From Loktanella sp. D2R18 (GTDB lineage Bacteria > Pseudomonadota > Alphaproteobacteria > Rhodobacterales > Rhodobacteraceae), in assembly GCF_003318235.1 (NCBI RefSeq), contig NZ_QOCG01000006.1:362965-426964 (forward strand): DNA of 64,000 bases. Reading direction: 5' to 3'. Numbering within the stretch: the first letter of the stretch is position 1; each line of letters starts with the position of its first letter. Positions 9,488 through 17,466 of this stretch are shown in pieces. The notes under the pieces were generated by a model. That model searched no databases and was not told where the DNA came from. It saw only the letters and a list, made by a program, of their open reading frames with translations. The position numbers and the translations under genes were made by a program.

Positions 9488-9578
9488 GCGTTTGTTGCTT
9501 ACTTGATCCAACTGTTCTAACCATATCGGATGATACACCGTTGCTGCCTGCGCGCGGCAACCGACAGGGAGAGACGCC

Positions 9579-11705
9579 ATGACCGATCGGATCGAAAAGC
9601 ACGGGTTGCAGGTCGCAACTGAACTTGCCCAATTCATTGATGAAAAGGGGCTTGTTGGGACGGGCGTGAGCGCTGACGCGTTCTGGGCCGGTTTCGCTGA
9701 TCTGGTCGCAGAAATGGGGCCGCGCGGGCGCGACTTGTTGCAAAAACGCGAAGATATGCAAGCCGCATTGGATGATTGGCACGTGACCAACCGCGGCGCG
9801 GGGCATGACGCCGCAGCCTATCAAAAATTCCTCGAGACCTCTGGCTATTTGGTGCCAGAAGGCCCTGATTTCGCGATTGAAACCGTCAATGTTGACCCTG
9901 AAATCGCGACCTTGCCGGGGCCGCAATTGGTGGTGCCAATAACCAATGCACGTTTTGCGCTGAATGCGGCCAATGCCCGTTGGGGCAGCCTTTATGATGC
10001 GCTCTATGGGACTGACGCGCTGGGCGATTTGCCAAGCGGTAAGGGATATGACCCGGCACGTGGTGCGCGCGTGATTGCTTGGGGGCGGGCGCATCTGGAT
10101 AAGGTTGCGCCGCTGGCTGATGGGTCTTGGGGGGATATTGCGGCCCTATCCGTTGTGGATGGGGTTTTGTCACCTGCGCTCGGTGATCCGCAGCAATTTG
10201 CAGGCCATAATGCCGATGCAGAGGTATTCTTGCGCGCCAACGGTCTGCTGATCAAAATTGTCGTCGATCCGACCAGTCCGATTGGCAGCGCGGATGCGGC
10301 CGGTATTTCCGATATCGTGCTCGAATCCGCCCTGTCCACCATCATGGATTGCGAAGATTCTGTTGCTGCGGTTGATGCAGAAGATAAGGTCGTCGCCTAT
10401 ACCAACTGGCTTGGCCTGATGCGTGGAGACCTTGAAGAAGAGGTCACAAAAGGCGGTCAGACATTTACCCGCAAGCTGAACCCAGATGTGCATTTCACAG
10501 CACCTGACGGTAGTGCGCAGACACATAAGGGGCGGTCGCTCATGTTGGTGCGGAATGTCGGGCATCTCATGACCAACCCCGCGATTTTGGACGCTGATGG
10601 GCATGAGGTTGGTGAAGGCCTGATGGATGCCGTGTGTACAACCTTGATTGCGATGCATGATCTGCAGCGCGATGGCGGCAATTCGCTGCATGGCTCCGTC
10701 TACGTCGTAAAACCCAAGATGCATGGCCCTGAAGAGGTCGCATTCGCTTGCGAAACCTTTGATCGGGTTGAGACTGTGCTGGGCTTGCCTGCAAATACCG
10801 TCAAGCTGGGTATTATGGACGAAGAGCGCCGCACATCTGTAAACCTCAAGGAATGTATCCGCGCGGCCAAATCCCGTGTGGCCTTTATTAACACCGGGTT
10901 CCTTGATCGCACGGGCGATGAAATCCACACCAGCATGGAAGCTGGGGCAATGGTCCCTAAGGGCGAAATGAAGGATAGCGCGTGGATCAAATCCTATGAA
11001 GATCGCAATGTTGATATCGGGCTGGCCTGCGGTTTGCAGGGTAAGGCGCAGATCGGCAAAGGTATGTGGGCCATGCCCGACTTGATGGCTGATATGCTGG
11101 TAGCCAAGGTCGGTCACCCAAAATCTGGAGCGAACTGTGCGTGGGTGCCGTCGCCAACGGCGGCCACGTTGCACGCGACCCATTACCACGCCATCGATGT
11201 GATCGCCCGTCAGGACGAGATCAAAGCGGGCGGTGCGCGCGGGACTTTGGCAGATCTTTTGACGGTGCCAGTGGCCGCGAACGCCAATTGGTCCGCCGAT
11301 GTGATCACCCGTGAGGTTGAGAATAACGCGCAGGGTATTTTGGGCTATGTGGTGCGGTGGATTGACCAGGGTGTGGGGTGCTCTAAGGTCCCTGACATCC
11401 ATAATGTGGGCCTGATGGAAGACCGGGCGACCTGCCGGATTTCGAGCCAAGCTTTGGCCAATTGGTTGCACCATGATGTGGTGTCCGAAGGGCAAGTCAT
11501 GGACGCGATGCGCAAAATGGCCGCTGTGGTAGATGGGCAAAACGCAGGCGACGCATCTTACCTTCCTATGGCCCCCAATTTCGACGGGATCGCGTTTCAA
11601 GCGGCCTGTGATTTGGTTTTTAAGGGGCGGATTCAGCCTTCTGGTTACACCGAACCCGTGTTGCATCAACGCCGGTTGGAATTGAAAGCACAACGCAATC
11701 ACTAA
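9579..11705 (+). CDS. glcB: Malate synthase G
   Basis: The product condenses glyoxylate with acetyl-CoA to give malate, completing glyoxylate or glycolate assimilation in the cytoplasm. The 708-residue length is that of the monomeric G isoform, not the shorter A isoform. Visible family blocks include [32 protein letters not shown], the Mg/glyoxylate region [14 protein letters not shown], the catalytic-loop region [19 protein letters not shown] and [24 protein letters not shown] precedes the ATG. The downstream GlcG-like gene, 40 bases away, suggests a small glycolate/glyoxylate operon comparable to part of glcDEFGB. Confidence 0.97.
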   Translation: MTDRIEKHGLQVATELAQFIDEKGLVGTGVSADAFWAGFADLVAEMGPRGRDLLQKREDMQAALDDWHVTNRGAGHDAAAYQKFLETSGYLVPEGPDFAIETVNVDPEIATLPGPQLVVPITNARFALNAANARWGSLYDALYGTDALGDLPSGKGYDPARGARVIAWGRAHLDKVAPLADGSWGDIAALSVVDGVLSPALGDPQQFAGHNADAEVFLRANGLLIKIVVDPTSPIGSADAAGISDIVLESALSTIMDCEDSVAAVDAEDKVVAYTNWLGLMRGDLEEEVTKGGQTFTRKLNPDVHFTAPDGSAQTHKGRSLMLVRNVGHLMTNPAILDADGHEVGEGLMDAVCTTLIAMHDLQRDGGNSLHGSVYVVKPKMHGPEEVAFACETFDRVETVLGLPANTVKLGIMDEERRTSVNLKECIRAAKSRVAFINTGFLDRTGDEIHTSMEAGAMVPKGEMKDSAWIKSYEDRNVDIGLACGLQGKAQIGKGMWAMPDLMADMLVAKVGHPKSGANCAWVPSPTAATLHATHYHAIDVIARQDEIKAGGARGTLADLLTVPVAANANWSADVITREVENNAQGILGYVVRWIDQGVGCSKVPDIHNVGLMEDRATCRISSQALANWLHHDVVSEGQVMDAMRKMAAVVDGQNAGDASYLPMAPNFDGIAFQAACDLVFKGRIQPSGYTEPVLHQRRLELKAQRNH

Positions 11706-11709
11706 CGCA

Positions 11710-11727
11710 GGTGGATCAAGATCCACC
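11710..11727. repeat. Perfect hairpin between glcB and glcG-like gene
   Basis: GGTGGATC-AA-GATCCACC is an 8-bp perfect stem with a 2-base loop directly after the glcB stop, followed by CCTACG. It resembles a dispersed GGTGG..CCACCCTACG intergenic repeat I recall from Roseobacter genomes. It has no T-run, so it is more likely an mRNA-stabilising or repeat element than a terminator. Confidence 0.6.
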
Positions 11728-11745
11728 CTACGAGGAGTAAGAAAC

Positions 11746-12174
11746 ATGGCAGAAATTTCAGCAAGTAAAGCCCGGTCCATCATTCGCAAAGCGATGGCAA
11801 AGGGCGAAGAATTGGGCCTTAAGCCCCTGTCGATCGTCGTGCTTGACGCGGGCGGTCACGTGAAAGCGTTTGAACGCGCGGATGGTGCGGCACCGGGGCG
11901 TTTTGGTATCGCGCAGGGCAAAGCCTACGGCGCAGTCATGCTGGGGCTCGCGGGCACTGCACAGATGGCGCGCGCGGAACAGCAGGGTTATTTCATGGCA
12001 GCCGTGAATGGCGTCTATGGCGGTCAGGTTGTGCCTGTGCCGGGTGGGATTTTGGTGCGTGATAAGCGCGGTGCTGTTATCGGTGCTGTTGGCGTGACAG
12101 GCGACACATCTGACAACGATGTCGTTGCGGGCATGGCAGGGCTTGAAGGGGCCGGGTTGATCGGCGAAGCCTAA
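11746..12174 (+). CDS. GlcG/HbpS family protein (DUF336)
   Basis: The 142-residue product has the DUF336 layout: N-terminal helix with ARSIIRKAMAKGEELG, the strand PLSIVVLDAGGHVKAFERADGA, and the C-terminal VPGGILVRD...GAVGVTGD segment. Family members include E. coli GlcG, encoded in the glycolate operon, and the haem-binding HbpS of Streptomyces; the biochemical role of GlcG itself is not established. Position directly behind malate synthase G fits the glc context. GAGGAG 10 bases upstream supports the start. No signal peptide is seen, so it is probably cytoplasmic. Confidence 0.9.
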   Translation: MAEISASKARSIIRKAMAKGEELGLKPLSIVVLDAGGHVKAFERADGAAPGRFGIAQGKAYGAVMLGLAGTAQMARAEQQGYFMAAVNGVYGGQVVPVPGGILVRDKRGAVIGAVGVTGDTSDNDVVAGMAGLEGAGLIGEA

Positions 12175-12194
12175 ACCTCATTTACTCCCAAATC

Positions 12195-12237
12195 AAAGCC
12201 GCGCTTTTTGAAAAAAGGCGCGGCTTTGTGCGTTTTT
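12195..12237 (+). terminator. Intrinsic terminator after the glc genes
   Basis: AAAGCCGCGC with TTTTT on the left pairs with AAAAAGG-CGCGGCTTT on the right around a very short loop, followed by GTGCGTTTTT. It lies about 20 bases after the stop codon. Confidence 0.88.
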
Positions 12238-12353
12238 CTAGCGGACCGCCAATTTGGCGGGCTGTGCATTTGGGACGGCGCGATTGTGCGCTTGCTTATC
12301 TTTTCTTGGCGACGCCTGCGCGCTATCTAGTGGGCATAGGAAAGGTCTACCTT

Positions 12354-13118
12354 ATGAAACCAGTCATTGGGATTATCGGCAATGCGCATCTTTTGAACGA
12401 TGAGTACCCGGCATTTGCCGCTGGAGAAATGAATGTGCGCGCCGTCGCTGATGTGGCAGACGGGTTACCCTTGATCGTACCCACGGGCGCAGGGATGGTC
12501 TGTCTTGATGCGTTGATGGCACGCTGTGACGGGTTTTTGTTCACGGGTGGCCGCCCAAATGTGCACCCCGAAGAATACGGTGAGGATGCGACCCCCGCGC
12601 ATGGTGACTTTGATCGCGCACGCGATGGGATCGCATTGCCGCTGATCCGGGCCTGCGTGGCGCGTGGGCAGCCGATCTTGGGCATCTGCCGCGGGTTCCA
12701 AGAAGTAAACGTCGCGATGGGCGGCACGCTGTATCCTGAAATTCGCGATCTGCCCGGGCGTGATAACCACCGGATGCCCCCCGATGGCACATTGGATGAA
12801 AAATTTGCGCTGCGTCATAAGGTGACGTTCGCGCCCGATGGCCCTTTTCAGGCGCTGATGGGCGCGCAAGACGTTATGACCAACACGCTGCACGGGCAGG
12901 GGATCAAGCAGGCTGGTCCACGTGTGGTGGTCGATGGGCATGCGCCTGATGGTACGCCTGAAGCAATCTATATCGCGGATGCGCCGGGCTTTACGCTGTC
13001 TGTGCAATGGCACCCAGAATGGAACGCCTGCGATGATCCGGTTTCACGCCCCTTGTTCGAGGCTTTTGGAGCCGCCTGTCGCGCATGGGCCGCACGTCCG
13101 GTTGCCATGGCCGTTTGA
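12354..13118 (+). CDS. Gamma-glutamyl-gamma-aminobutyrate hydrolase-like class I amidotransferase (peptidase C26)
   Basis: The 254-residue protein is a class I glutamine-amidotransferase-like hydrolase of the PuuD/C26 type. The nucleophile cysteine is in GQPILGICRGFQE, the glycine-rich oxyanion element in CDGFLFTGGRPNVHPEEYG and the His/Glu pair in SVQWHPEW. PuuD-like enzymes split gamma-glutamyl-GABA in putrescine degradation; related enzymes hydrolyse other gamma-glutamyl amides, and substrate cannot be fixed here because no putrescine genes are adjacent. I chose ATG 12354, with AGGAAAGG (12338-12345) eight bases upstream; an earlier start at 12228 would overlap the terminator. Confidence 0.9.
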   Translation: MKPVIGIIGNAHLLNDEYPAFAAGEMNVRAVADVADGLPLIVPTGAGMVCLDALMARCDGFLFTGGRPNVHPEEYGEDATPAHGDFDRARDGIALPLIRACVARGQPILGICRGFQEVNVAMGGTLYPEIRDLPGRDNHRMPPDGTLDEKFALRHKVTFAPDGPFQALMGAQDVMTNTLHGQGIKQAGPRVVVDGHAPDGTPEAIYIADAPGFTLSVQWHPEWNACDDPVSRPLFEAFGAACRAWAARPVAMAV

Positions 13119-13225
13119 CCAAAGCTGTTGCGACAACCCACCTTATGGGGCTTAAGCAGCATGGATGCGCGGAGAAACCCGTGTGAATTCTTGACACTGG
13201 TGCCAAGTCGGTTCAACGCTGCGAT

Positions 13226-14674
13226 ATGATTGATTTTCGCCCTGTTGGATATGTTATTGGTCTGCTCGTTGCGGCGCTTGGTGTGACGATGCTGGCTGCG
13301 CTGGGTGCGGATGCAATCGCGCAAAACGGGCATTGGCCGGTGTTCTTTGAAAGCGCGGTCATTACGATTTTGACCGGTGCTTTGGTGGCGATGGCCTGCG
13401 CAAACGGGCTTGCTGAGGGCTTAACGTTGCGGCAGACGTTTTTGCTGACCACGCTTGTCTGGTTGACCTTGCCGATATTCGGGGCCTTGCCCTTTATGAT
13501 CGGGGTGCCGCATGCCAGCTTTACCGATGCGTTTTTTGAGGCCATGTCCGGGCTGACCACGACAGGGGCGACCACATTCGAAGGGCTGGACATGCTACCC
13601 GATGGGATCAAACTTTGGCGGGCAACCTTACAATGGTTGGGCGGCGTTGGGATCATTGTTGTGGCGATGGTGTTCTTGCCCGAACTGCGGGTCGGTGGGA
13701 TGCAAATTTTTCGATCCGAAGCATTTGAGACAATGGGAAAAATCCTGCCCCGTGCGGGAGAAATCGCAAGCAGCATATCGGTCATCTACATCGGGCTTAC
13801 GGTGGCATGTGGGTTGGCTTATGGGGCGGCGGGCATGGGGCCGTTTGACGCTATGGTGCATGCGATGACCACTGTTTCTACGGGGGGGATGGCGAACTAC
13901 GACTCGTCCTTTGGCGATTTTGGTGCGGCCGCACATTATATCGCAACCGTGTTTATGGTTTTGGCGGCGCTTCCATTCGTGCGGTTCGTGCAGTTGATGG
14001 CAGGCTCTGCGCGGCCGCTTTGGCGCGACAGCCAAGTTCGTGCATTCTTTACCGTGATTGCGGTAACCGTGCTGTTGGTGACCGCTTGGGTGTGGGGACG
14101 TGAAGGCGAATTTACCGAACTTGCGTTCCGCGAAGCGCTGTTTAACATCGTGTCGATTATGTCTGGAACCGGCTATTCGAGCGCGGACTACATGACATGG
14201 GGGCCATTTCCTGTAGTAATATTTTTCTTTATTGGGTTGGTAGGGGGCTGTGCGGGTTCCACTGCCTGTTCCGTAAAGATTTTCCGCTACCAAATCCTGT
14301 TTGCTTCGATCAAAGCACAGATCCGCCAGATCCATTCGCCGCACGGTATTTTTACGCCACGCTTTGAAGGGCGTGCCATCAGCGAAGATGTCATGAGCTC
14401 AGTGATGGCCTTTTTCGTGGCCTTTGTTTTGCTGTTGGGCGTGACATCGGTGTTGCTGGCAATGACGGGGCTTGATTTTATCACGTCAATTTCGGGGGCG
14501 GCCACCGCAATCGCGAACATCGGTCCGGGCCTCGGAACAGAGATCGGCCCAGCGGGGAACTATGTGCACATCAACGACAGCGCAAAATGGATACTGTCCG
14601 CCGCGATGTTTATTGGACGGCTTGAGATCATGGTCGTGTTGACCATTCTTTCCATCAAGTTTTGGAAAACCTGA
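13226..14674 (+). CDS. trkH: TrkH-type potassium uptake channel subunit
   Basis: The 482-residue polytopic protein has the four M1-P-M2 repeats of the Trk/Ktr/HKT superfamily. Selectivity-loop segments are visible as GLTTTGATTF (about residue 110), TTVSTGGMANY (about 215), SIMSGTGYSS (about 310) and AIANIGPGLG (about 430), each placing a glycine at the K+ filter. It forms the membrane pore for K+ uptake and normally needs the cytoplasmic NAD-binding TrkA, which is not in the window. The gene stands alone. No terminator is obvious before the insertion sequence 145 bases downstream. Confidence 0.95.
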   Translation: MIDFRPVGYVIGLLVAALGVTMLAALGADAIAQNGHWPVFFESAVITILTGALVAMACANGLAEGLTLRQTFLLTTLVWLTLPIFGALPFMIGVPHASFTDAFFEAMSGLTTTGATTFEGLDMLPDGIKLWRATLQWLGGVGIIVVAMVFLPELRVGGMQIFRSEAFETMGKILPRAGEIASSISVIYIGLTVACGLAYGAAGMGPFDAMVHAMTTVSTGGMANYDSSFGDFGAAAHYIATVFMVLAALPFVRFVQLMAGSARPLWRDSQVRAFFTVIAVTVLLVTAWVWGREGEFTELAFREALFNIVSIMSGTGYSSADYMTWGPFPVVIFFFIGLVGGCAGSTACSVKIFRYQILFASIKAQIRQIHSPHGIFTPRFEGRAISEDVMSSVMAFFVAFVLLLGVTSVLLAMTGLDFITSISGAATAIANIGPGLGTEIGPAGNYVHINDSAKWILSAAMFIGRLEIMVVLTILSIKFWKT

Positions 14675-14818
14675 TGCCGAAGGTCTAATGACTTTGCCCT
14701 TCACGTCACAACATTGCCCCCGATAAACAAAGCGGACTTTGGGATCGGCTGTTGAGAATGTTTCCAGTGAGCCCAGAGTGGCGAATGCTGCGTGGTGCCT
14801 GAACGGCAGCGGCGCGCT

Positions 14819-14836
14819 TATTCTGTTGAAAAACTC
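14819..14836 (+). repeat. Left terminal inverted repeat of the IS
   Basis: This 18-bp end matches the right end at 16339-16356 exactly in inverted orientation. Confidence 0.9.
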
Positions 14837-14885
14837 GCTGTTTCCCGAACTGATATTCGCTGAACAATCTGGTTATGTGGCTTTG

Positions 14886-16277
14886 TCATGCCGCTTTTCC
14901 AACACGGCTTTGGTTTGGGGTTAGTTTTGCCAACTTTTTAAGGTTCTGGGCGGTTGCTGCGAGGATAAATTCATCATGTGCGCCGCATGGTCCTCGTAAT
15001 CGTAGCCTACTCAGACCATGAATGCGCTTGAGATGCGCGAAAGACATCTCAACCTTTTTGCGCAACTTGCACGAGACGCTGTATTGCCTGGTTTGCGCCA
15101 ATTGGCGGGAAACATCGCGCGATGTTTCGTAGATCGGTCTTGTCACTTTACGTTGAGGCTCTTTGGGGCAGCAGCGTGTCTTCAGCGGACAAACATCGCA
15201 GTCGGGCTTGCGGGCCCGGTAACGCTTCGTTTCATCTTTATTCGAACTTGGTCGTGGCGTTCTATACGCGCGTCGAAACTGTTTGAGCTCTTTACCGTTT
15301 GGGCAGATGTAGAGGTCGTTCTCGGCGTCAAACGTGAAGTCGGCACGTTCGAATGTCCCATCTGTACGGCCTGATTTATCGATGACAGGAATGTGCGGCG
15401 CAATCCCACGCTTCTCTACCAGCCAGTCCAGCATGGGGCCTGAGCCATAAGCCGTATCAGCGATAAGGCGCTTTGGCATTAAGTCATGCTTCTCCTGCAC
15501 GCGATCAATCATCGTTCGAACCGCGCCTACCTCAGCCTGCCGAATGGATCGCGTGGGCTCTACATCCAAGGTTGCCGCATTGTCGGTATCGATCAGATAG
15601 TTCGTAGAATAAGCAAAATATGCAGGCCCGCCGCGAGCGCCGGTCCATTGGGATGCTGGATCCGAATGTGAGATGAACTTGGGCACAACTGGGCTGGCTG
15701 CACCAAACGCAGCATCATCTAGCGTGTCGAGGTACTCCCGAACCGCTCGTGGCGCACTGTCAGGATCGATAGCCTCTGGGCTCCAATCTGCCTTGGGCGT
15801 GGATTTTTGGCGATTGGCATCTGCTGCGATAATGCTGGCATCGGCGGCATATCTTTGGCCACTCGCCAAGCCTGCTTCAATGCACTGGGCGACCACTGTC
15901 TCGAACACATGACGCAGCACACCGCTGTCGCGGAAGCGACCATGCCTGTTCTTGGAAAAGGTCGAGTGGTCGGGAATTGGATCCGACAAATCCATCTTGC
16001 AGAACCAACGATAGGCGAGGTTCAGATGGACCTCTTCGCACAGCCGTCGTTCTGATCGAATGCCCATGACGTATCCCACCAACAACATCCGCACCATCAA
16101 TTCTGGATCAATTGAGGGCCGGCCAGTGGAGCTGTAAAAATCGGTCAGATGTGTTCGAACGCTGGACAGATCGATAACACTATCAATAGCCCGTAGAACG
16201 TGATCGACGGGGACGTGATCCTCTATCGAGAAATCGTAGAAAAGAGCAGATTGTGCTTCCTGACGTGGTCCCATCAT
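14886..16277 (-). CDS. IS1182-family DDE transposase
   Basis: The ~463-residue product is a full-length transposase. An N-terminal helix-turn-helix-like domain (TGRPSIDPELMVRMLLVGY) is followed by the DDE catalytic core: first Asp in YAADASIIAADAN, second Asp in LIADTAYGSG and the Glu in VEMSFAHLKRIHG. A cysteine cluster (CDVCPLKTRCC) lies between the second and third catalytic residues, as in IS1182 relatives. The frame begins with a TTG at 16286; I prefer ATG 16277, ten bases after GGAG. There is no frameshift or stop, so the element may be active. A perfect 7-bp inverted repeat (CAATATC/GATATTG) lies just upstream and may hold the promoter region. Confidence 0.92.
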   Translation of the reverse strand: MMGPRQEAQSALFYDFSIEDHVPVDHVLRAIDSVIDLSSVRTHLTDFYSSTGRPSIDPELMVRMLLVGYVMGIRSERRLCEEVHLNLAYRWFCKMDLSDPIPDHSTFSKNRHGRFRDSGVLRHVFETVVAQCIEAGLASGQRYAADASIIAADANRQKSTPKADWSPEAIDPDSAPRAVREYLDTLDDAAFGAASPVVPKFISHSDPASQWTGARGGPAYFAYSTNYLIDTDNAATLDVEPTRSIRQAEVGAVRTMIDRVQEKHDLMPKRLIADTAYGSGPMLDWLVEKRGIAPHIPVIDKSGRTDGTFERADFTFDAENDLYICPNGKELKQFRRAYRTPRPSSNKDETKRYRARKPDCDVCPLKTRCCPKEPQRKVTRPIYETSRDVSRQLAQTRQYSVSCKLRKKVEMSFAHLKRIHGLSRLRLRGPCGAHDEFILAATAQNLKKLAKLTPNQSRVGKAA

Positions 16278-16338
16278 CGCGATCAATCTCCAATATCAAT
16301 ACAGATATTGAATCAGCCGTCAGGGCCTAAATCAACAA

Positions 16339-16356
16339 GAGTTTTTCAACAGAATA
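16339..16356 (-). repeat. Right terminal inverted repeat of the IS
   Basis: GAGTTTTTCAACAGAATA is the exact inverse of the left end at 14819-14836. Confidence 0.9.
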
Positions 16357-16806
16357 GGCTAAAGGCGGACACTGCAAAATTGCAAACCCAGAACAGTCTA
16401 TGGCGTTCGCACCGCCTCTTGTTCTCAGCAATAAGGCTGATCGGGTGTTGTATCAATGATCAGAATGACCGACCCGCTCGTAGCATGTCGAGGGGGCGCT
16501 ATCGTGCGGGGTAAATTCAATCTTTCTCGGCTGCCTTGGGGTTGTCAGCCTCGGGGCGCTGCATACATCAGCCATGAGGAAAATGCCCATTGTTGCGGCG
16601 ATTGACGCGCTGTACCTTGTCTTTGTGTTGCGGTCACGCAAGATGTAAGTTTAAAGTTCAAAACCCGATTTTTTGGAGAGATTACGTAAGGCATATTGTT
16701 GAGCTGGCTTCTACAGACAGATATGCGACTTAGTTTTACTGACCTTATTACACCTTATTACACCTTTCGACAGGCTCCAACGGGCACAAAAAAATAGGAT
16801 CACATC
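16357..16806. other. 450-base intergenic region right of the IS, no supported gene
   Basis: The only open frame of note (16453-16641, - strand) resembles nothing I recognise. Near its right edge two copies of CCTTATTACA stand in tandem (16743-16752 and 16753-16762) followed by a partial third, about 45 bases before the next start. No terminator or RNA gene is evident. Confidence 0.5.
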
Positions 16807-17325
16807 ATGGACGGTACACTTGGTCTAATCTGGCTGCTGACGACTTTGACAGATATGACATTGAATGATTGCCCCAACGGTTGCCTTCGTACCGAAAAGC
16901 AAGAACCACAGATATTTTATCAGCTGGGGCAACTGCAATCTGATGAATTTCCGAGTGCAAATGAGGCTTACCTTGGCTACGACAGCCATCGTCGACGCGG
17001 CCCCTTTCGCCCCACTTATGGCCTTTCGCTTACAACCGATGGGGCTGCATGGTTCGGGATCGGCGGGAAGTGGAGCAGCCAATATGTTTTCGACACTCCA
17101 TTGTTCATCGAAACCACGCTGATGCCTGGCTTTTACAGGCAAGGCGACGGCGCTGATCTTGATGGAACGCTGCAATTTCGGGCGGGACTTGGTATTGGGT
17201 ATACGTTTGACAACGGCAGTAACCTGACGATCACCTACGACAGTATGTCCAATGCAGATTTTTTCGATGACAGCCCGAGCCGCGAGACTCTTGCCATCCG
17301 TTGGACGACCAACTGGAACGGATAG
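16807..17325 (+). CDS. PagL-like lipid A deacylase family protein lacking the catalytic His
   Basis: The 172-residue protein has the pattern of PagL/acyloxyacyl-hydrolase-like outer-membrane barrels: alternating aromatic strands, then FRAGLGIGYTFDNGSNLTI and the C-terminal block SMSNADFFDDSPSRETLAI. In PagL the active site is His-x-Ser with a Glu 12 residues after the Ser. Here the Ser (148) and Glu (160) are in register, but the His position is Ser146, so deacylase activity is doubtful. The N-terminus has one short hydrophobic stretch and a Cys pair (DCPNGCL) rather than a clear signal peptide. AGGATC upstream is a weak ribosome site. Family call moderate. Confidence 0.65.
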   Translation: MDGTLGLIWLLTTLTDMTLNDCPNGCLRTEKQEPQIFYQLGQLQSDEFPSANEAYLGYDSHRRRGPFRPTYGLSLTTDGAAWFGIGGKWSSQYVFDTPLFIETTLMPGFYRQGDGADLDGTLQFRAGLGIGYTFDNGSNLTITYDSMSNADFFDDSPSRETLAIRWTTNWNG

Positions 17326-17466
17326 AGCCGTCCAAGTCTTCTTTTGGCTGGCTTTTGCCATTGTCGGAAAACGCGCGAATGGCGGAAATGTCCTCTAAGC
17401 AGACCTAGGAAAGGGTTGCAGCTAATGCGCCGATCTGGGTCTAAATGGTTGGCGTTCCGCAACTGG

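Larger units (their letters stand above)
14819..16356. mobile_element. IS1182-family insertion sequence, apparently intact
   Basis: A 1,538-bp element is bounded by perfect 18-bp terminal inverted repeats: TATTCTGTTGAAAAACTC at 14819-14836 and its reverse complement at 16339-16356. Allowing one mismatch extends them three bases outward (14816 and 16359). One uninterrupted transposase gene fills the interior. I see no flanking target duplication: the left flank ends GGCGCGCT and the right begins GGCTAAAG. The insertion lies between trkH and the gene at 16807 and interrupts no recognisable gene. Confidence 0.9.

Noticed and set aside
10170..11789. 539-codon open frame opposite malate synthase
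   Set aside because: It is antisense to a strongly conserved gene, has no recognisable domain and no ribosome site; it arises from GC-rich codon bias.
13628..14344. 238-codon open frame antisense to trkH
   Set aside because: It overlaps conserved TrkH sequence entirely and its composition is unlike a protein (His/Arg-rich with no motif).
16453..16641. Small open frame right of the IS element
   Set aside because: No homology I recognise, no ribosome site and unusual composition; treated as non-coding.
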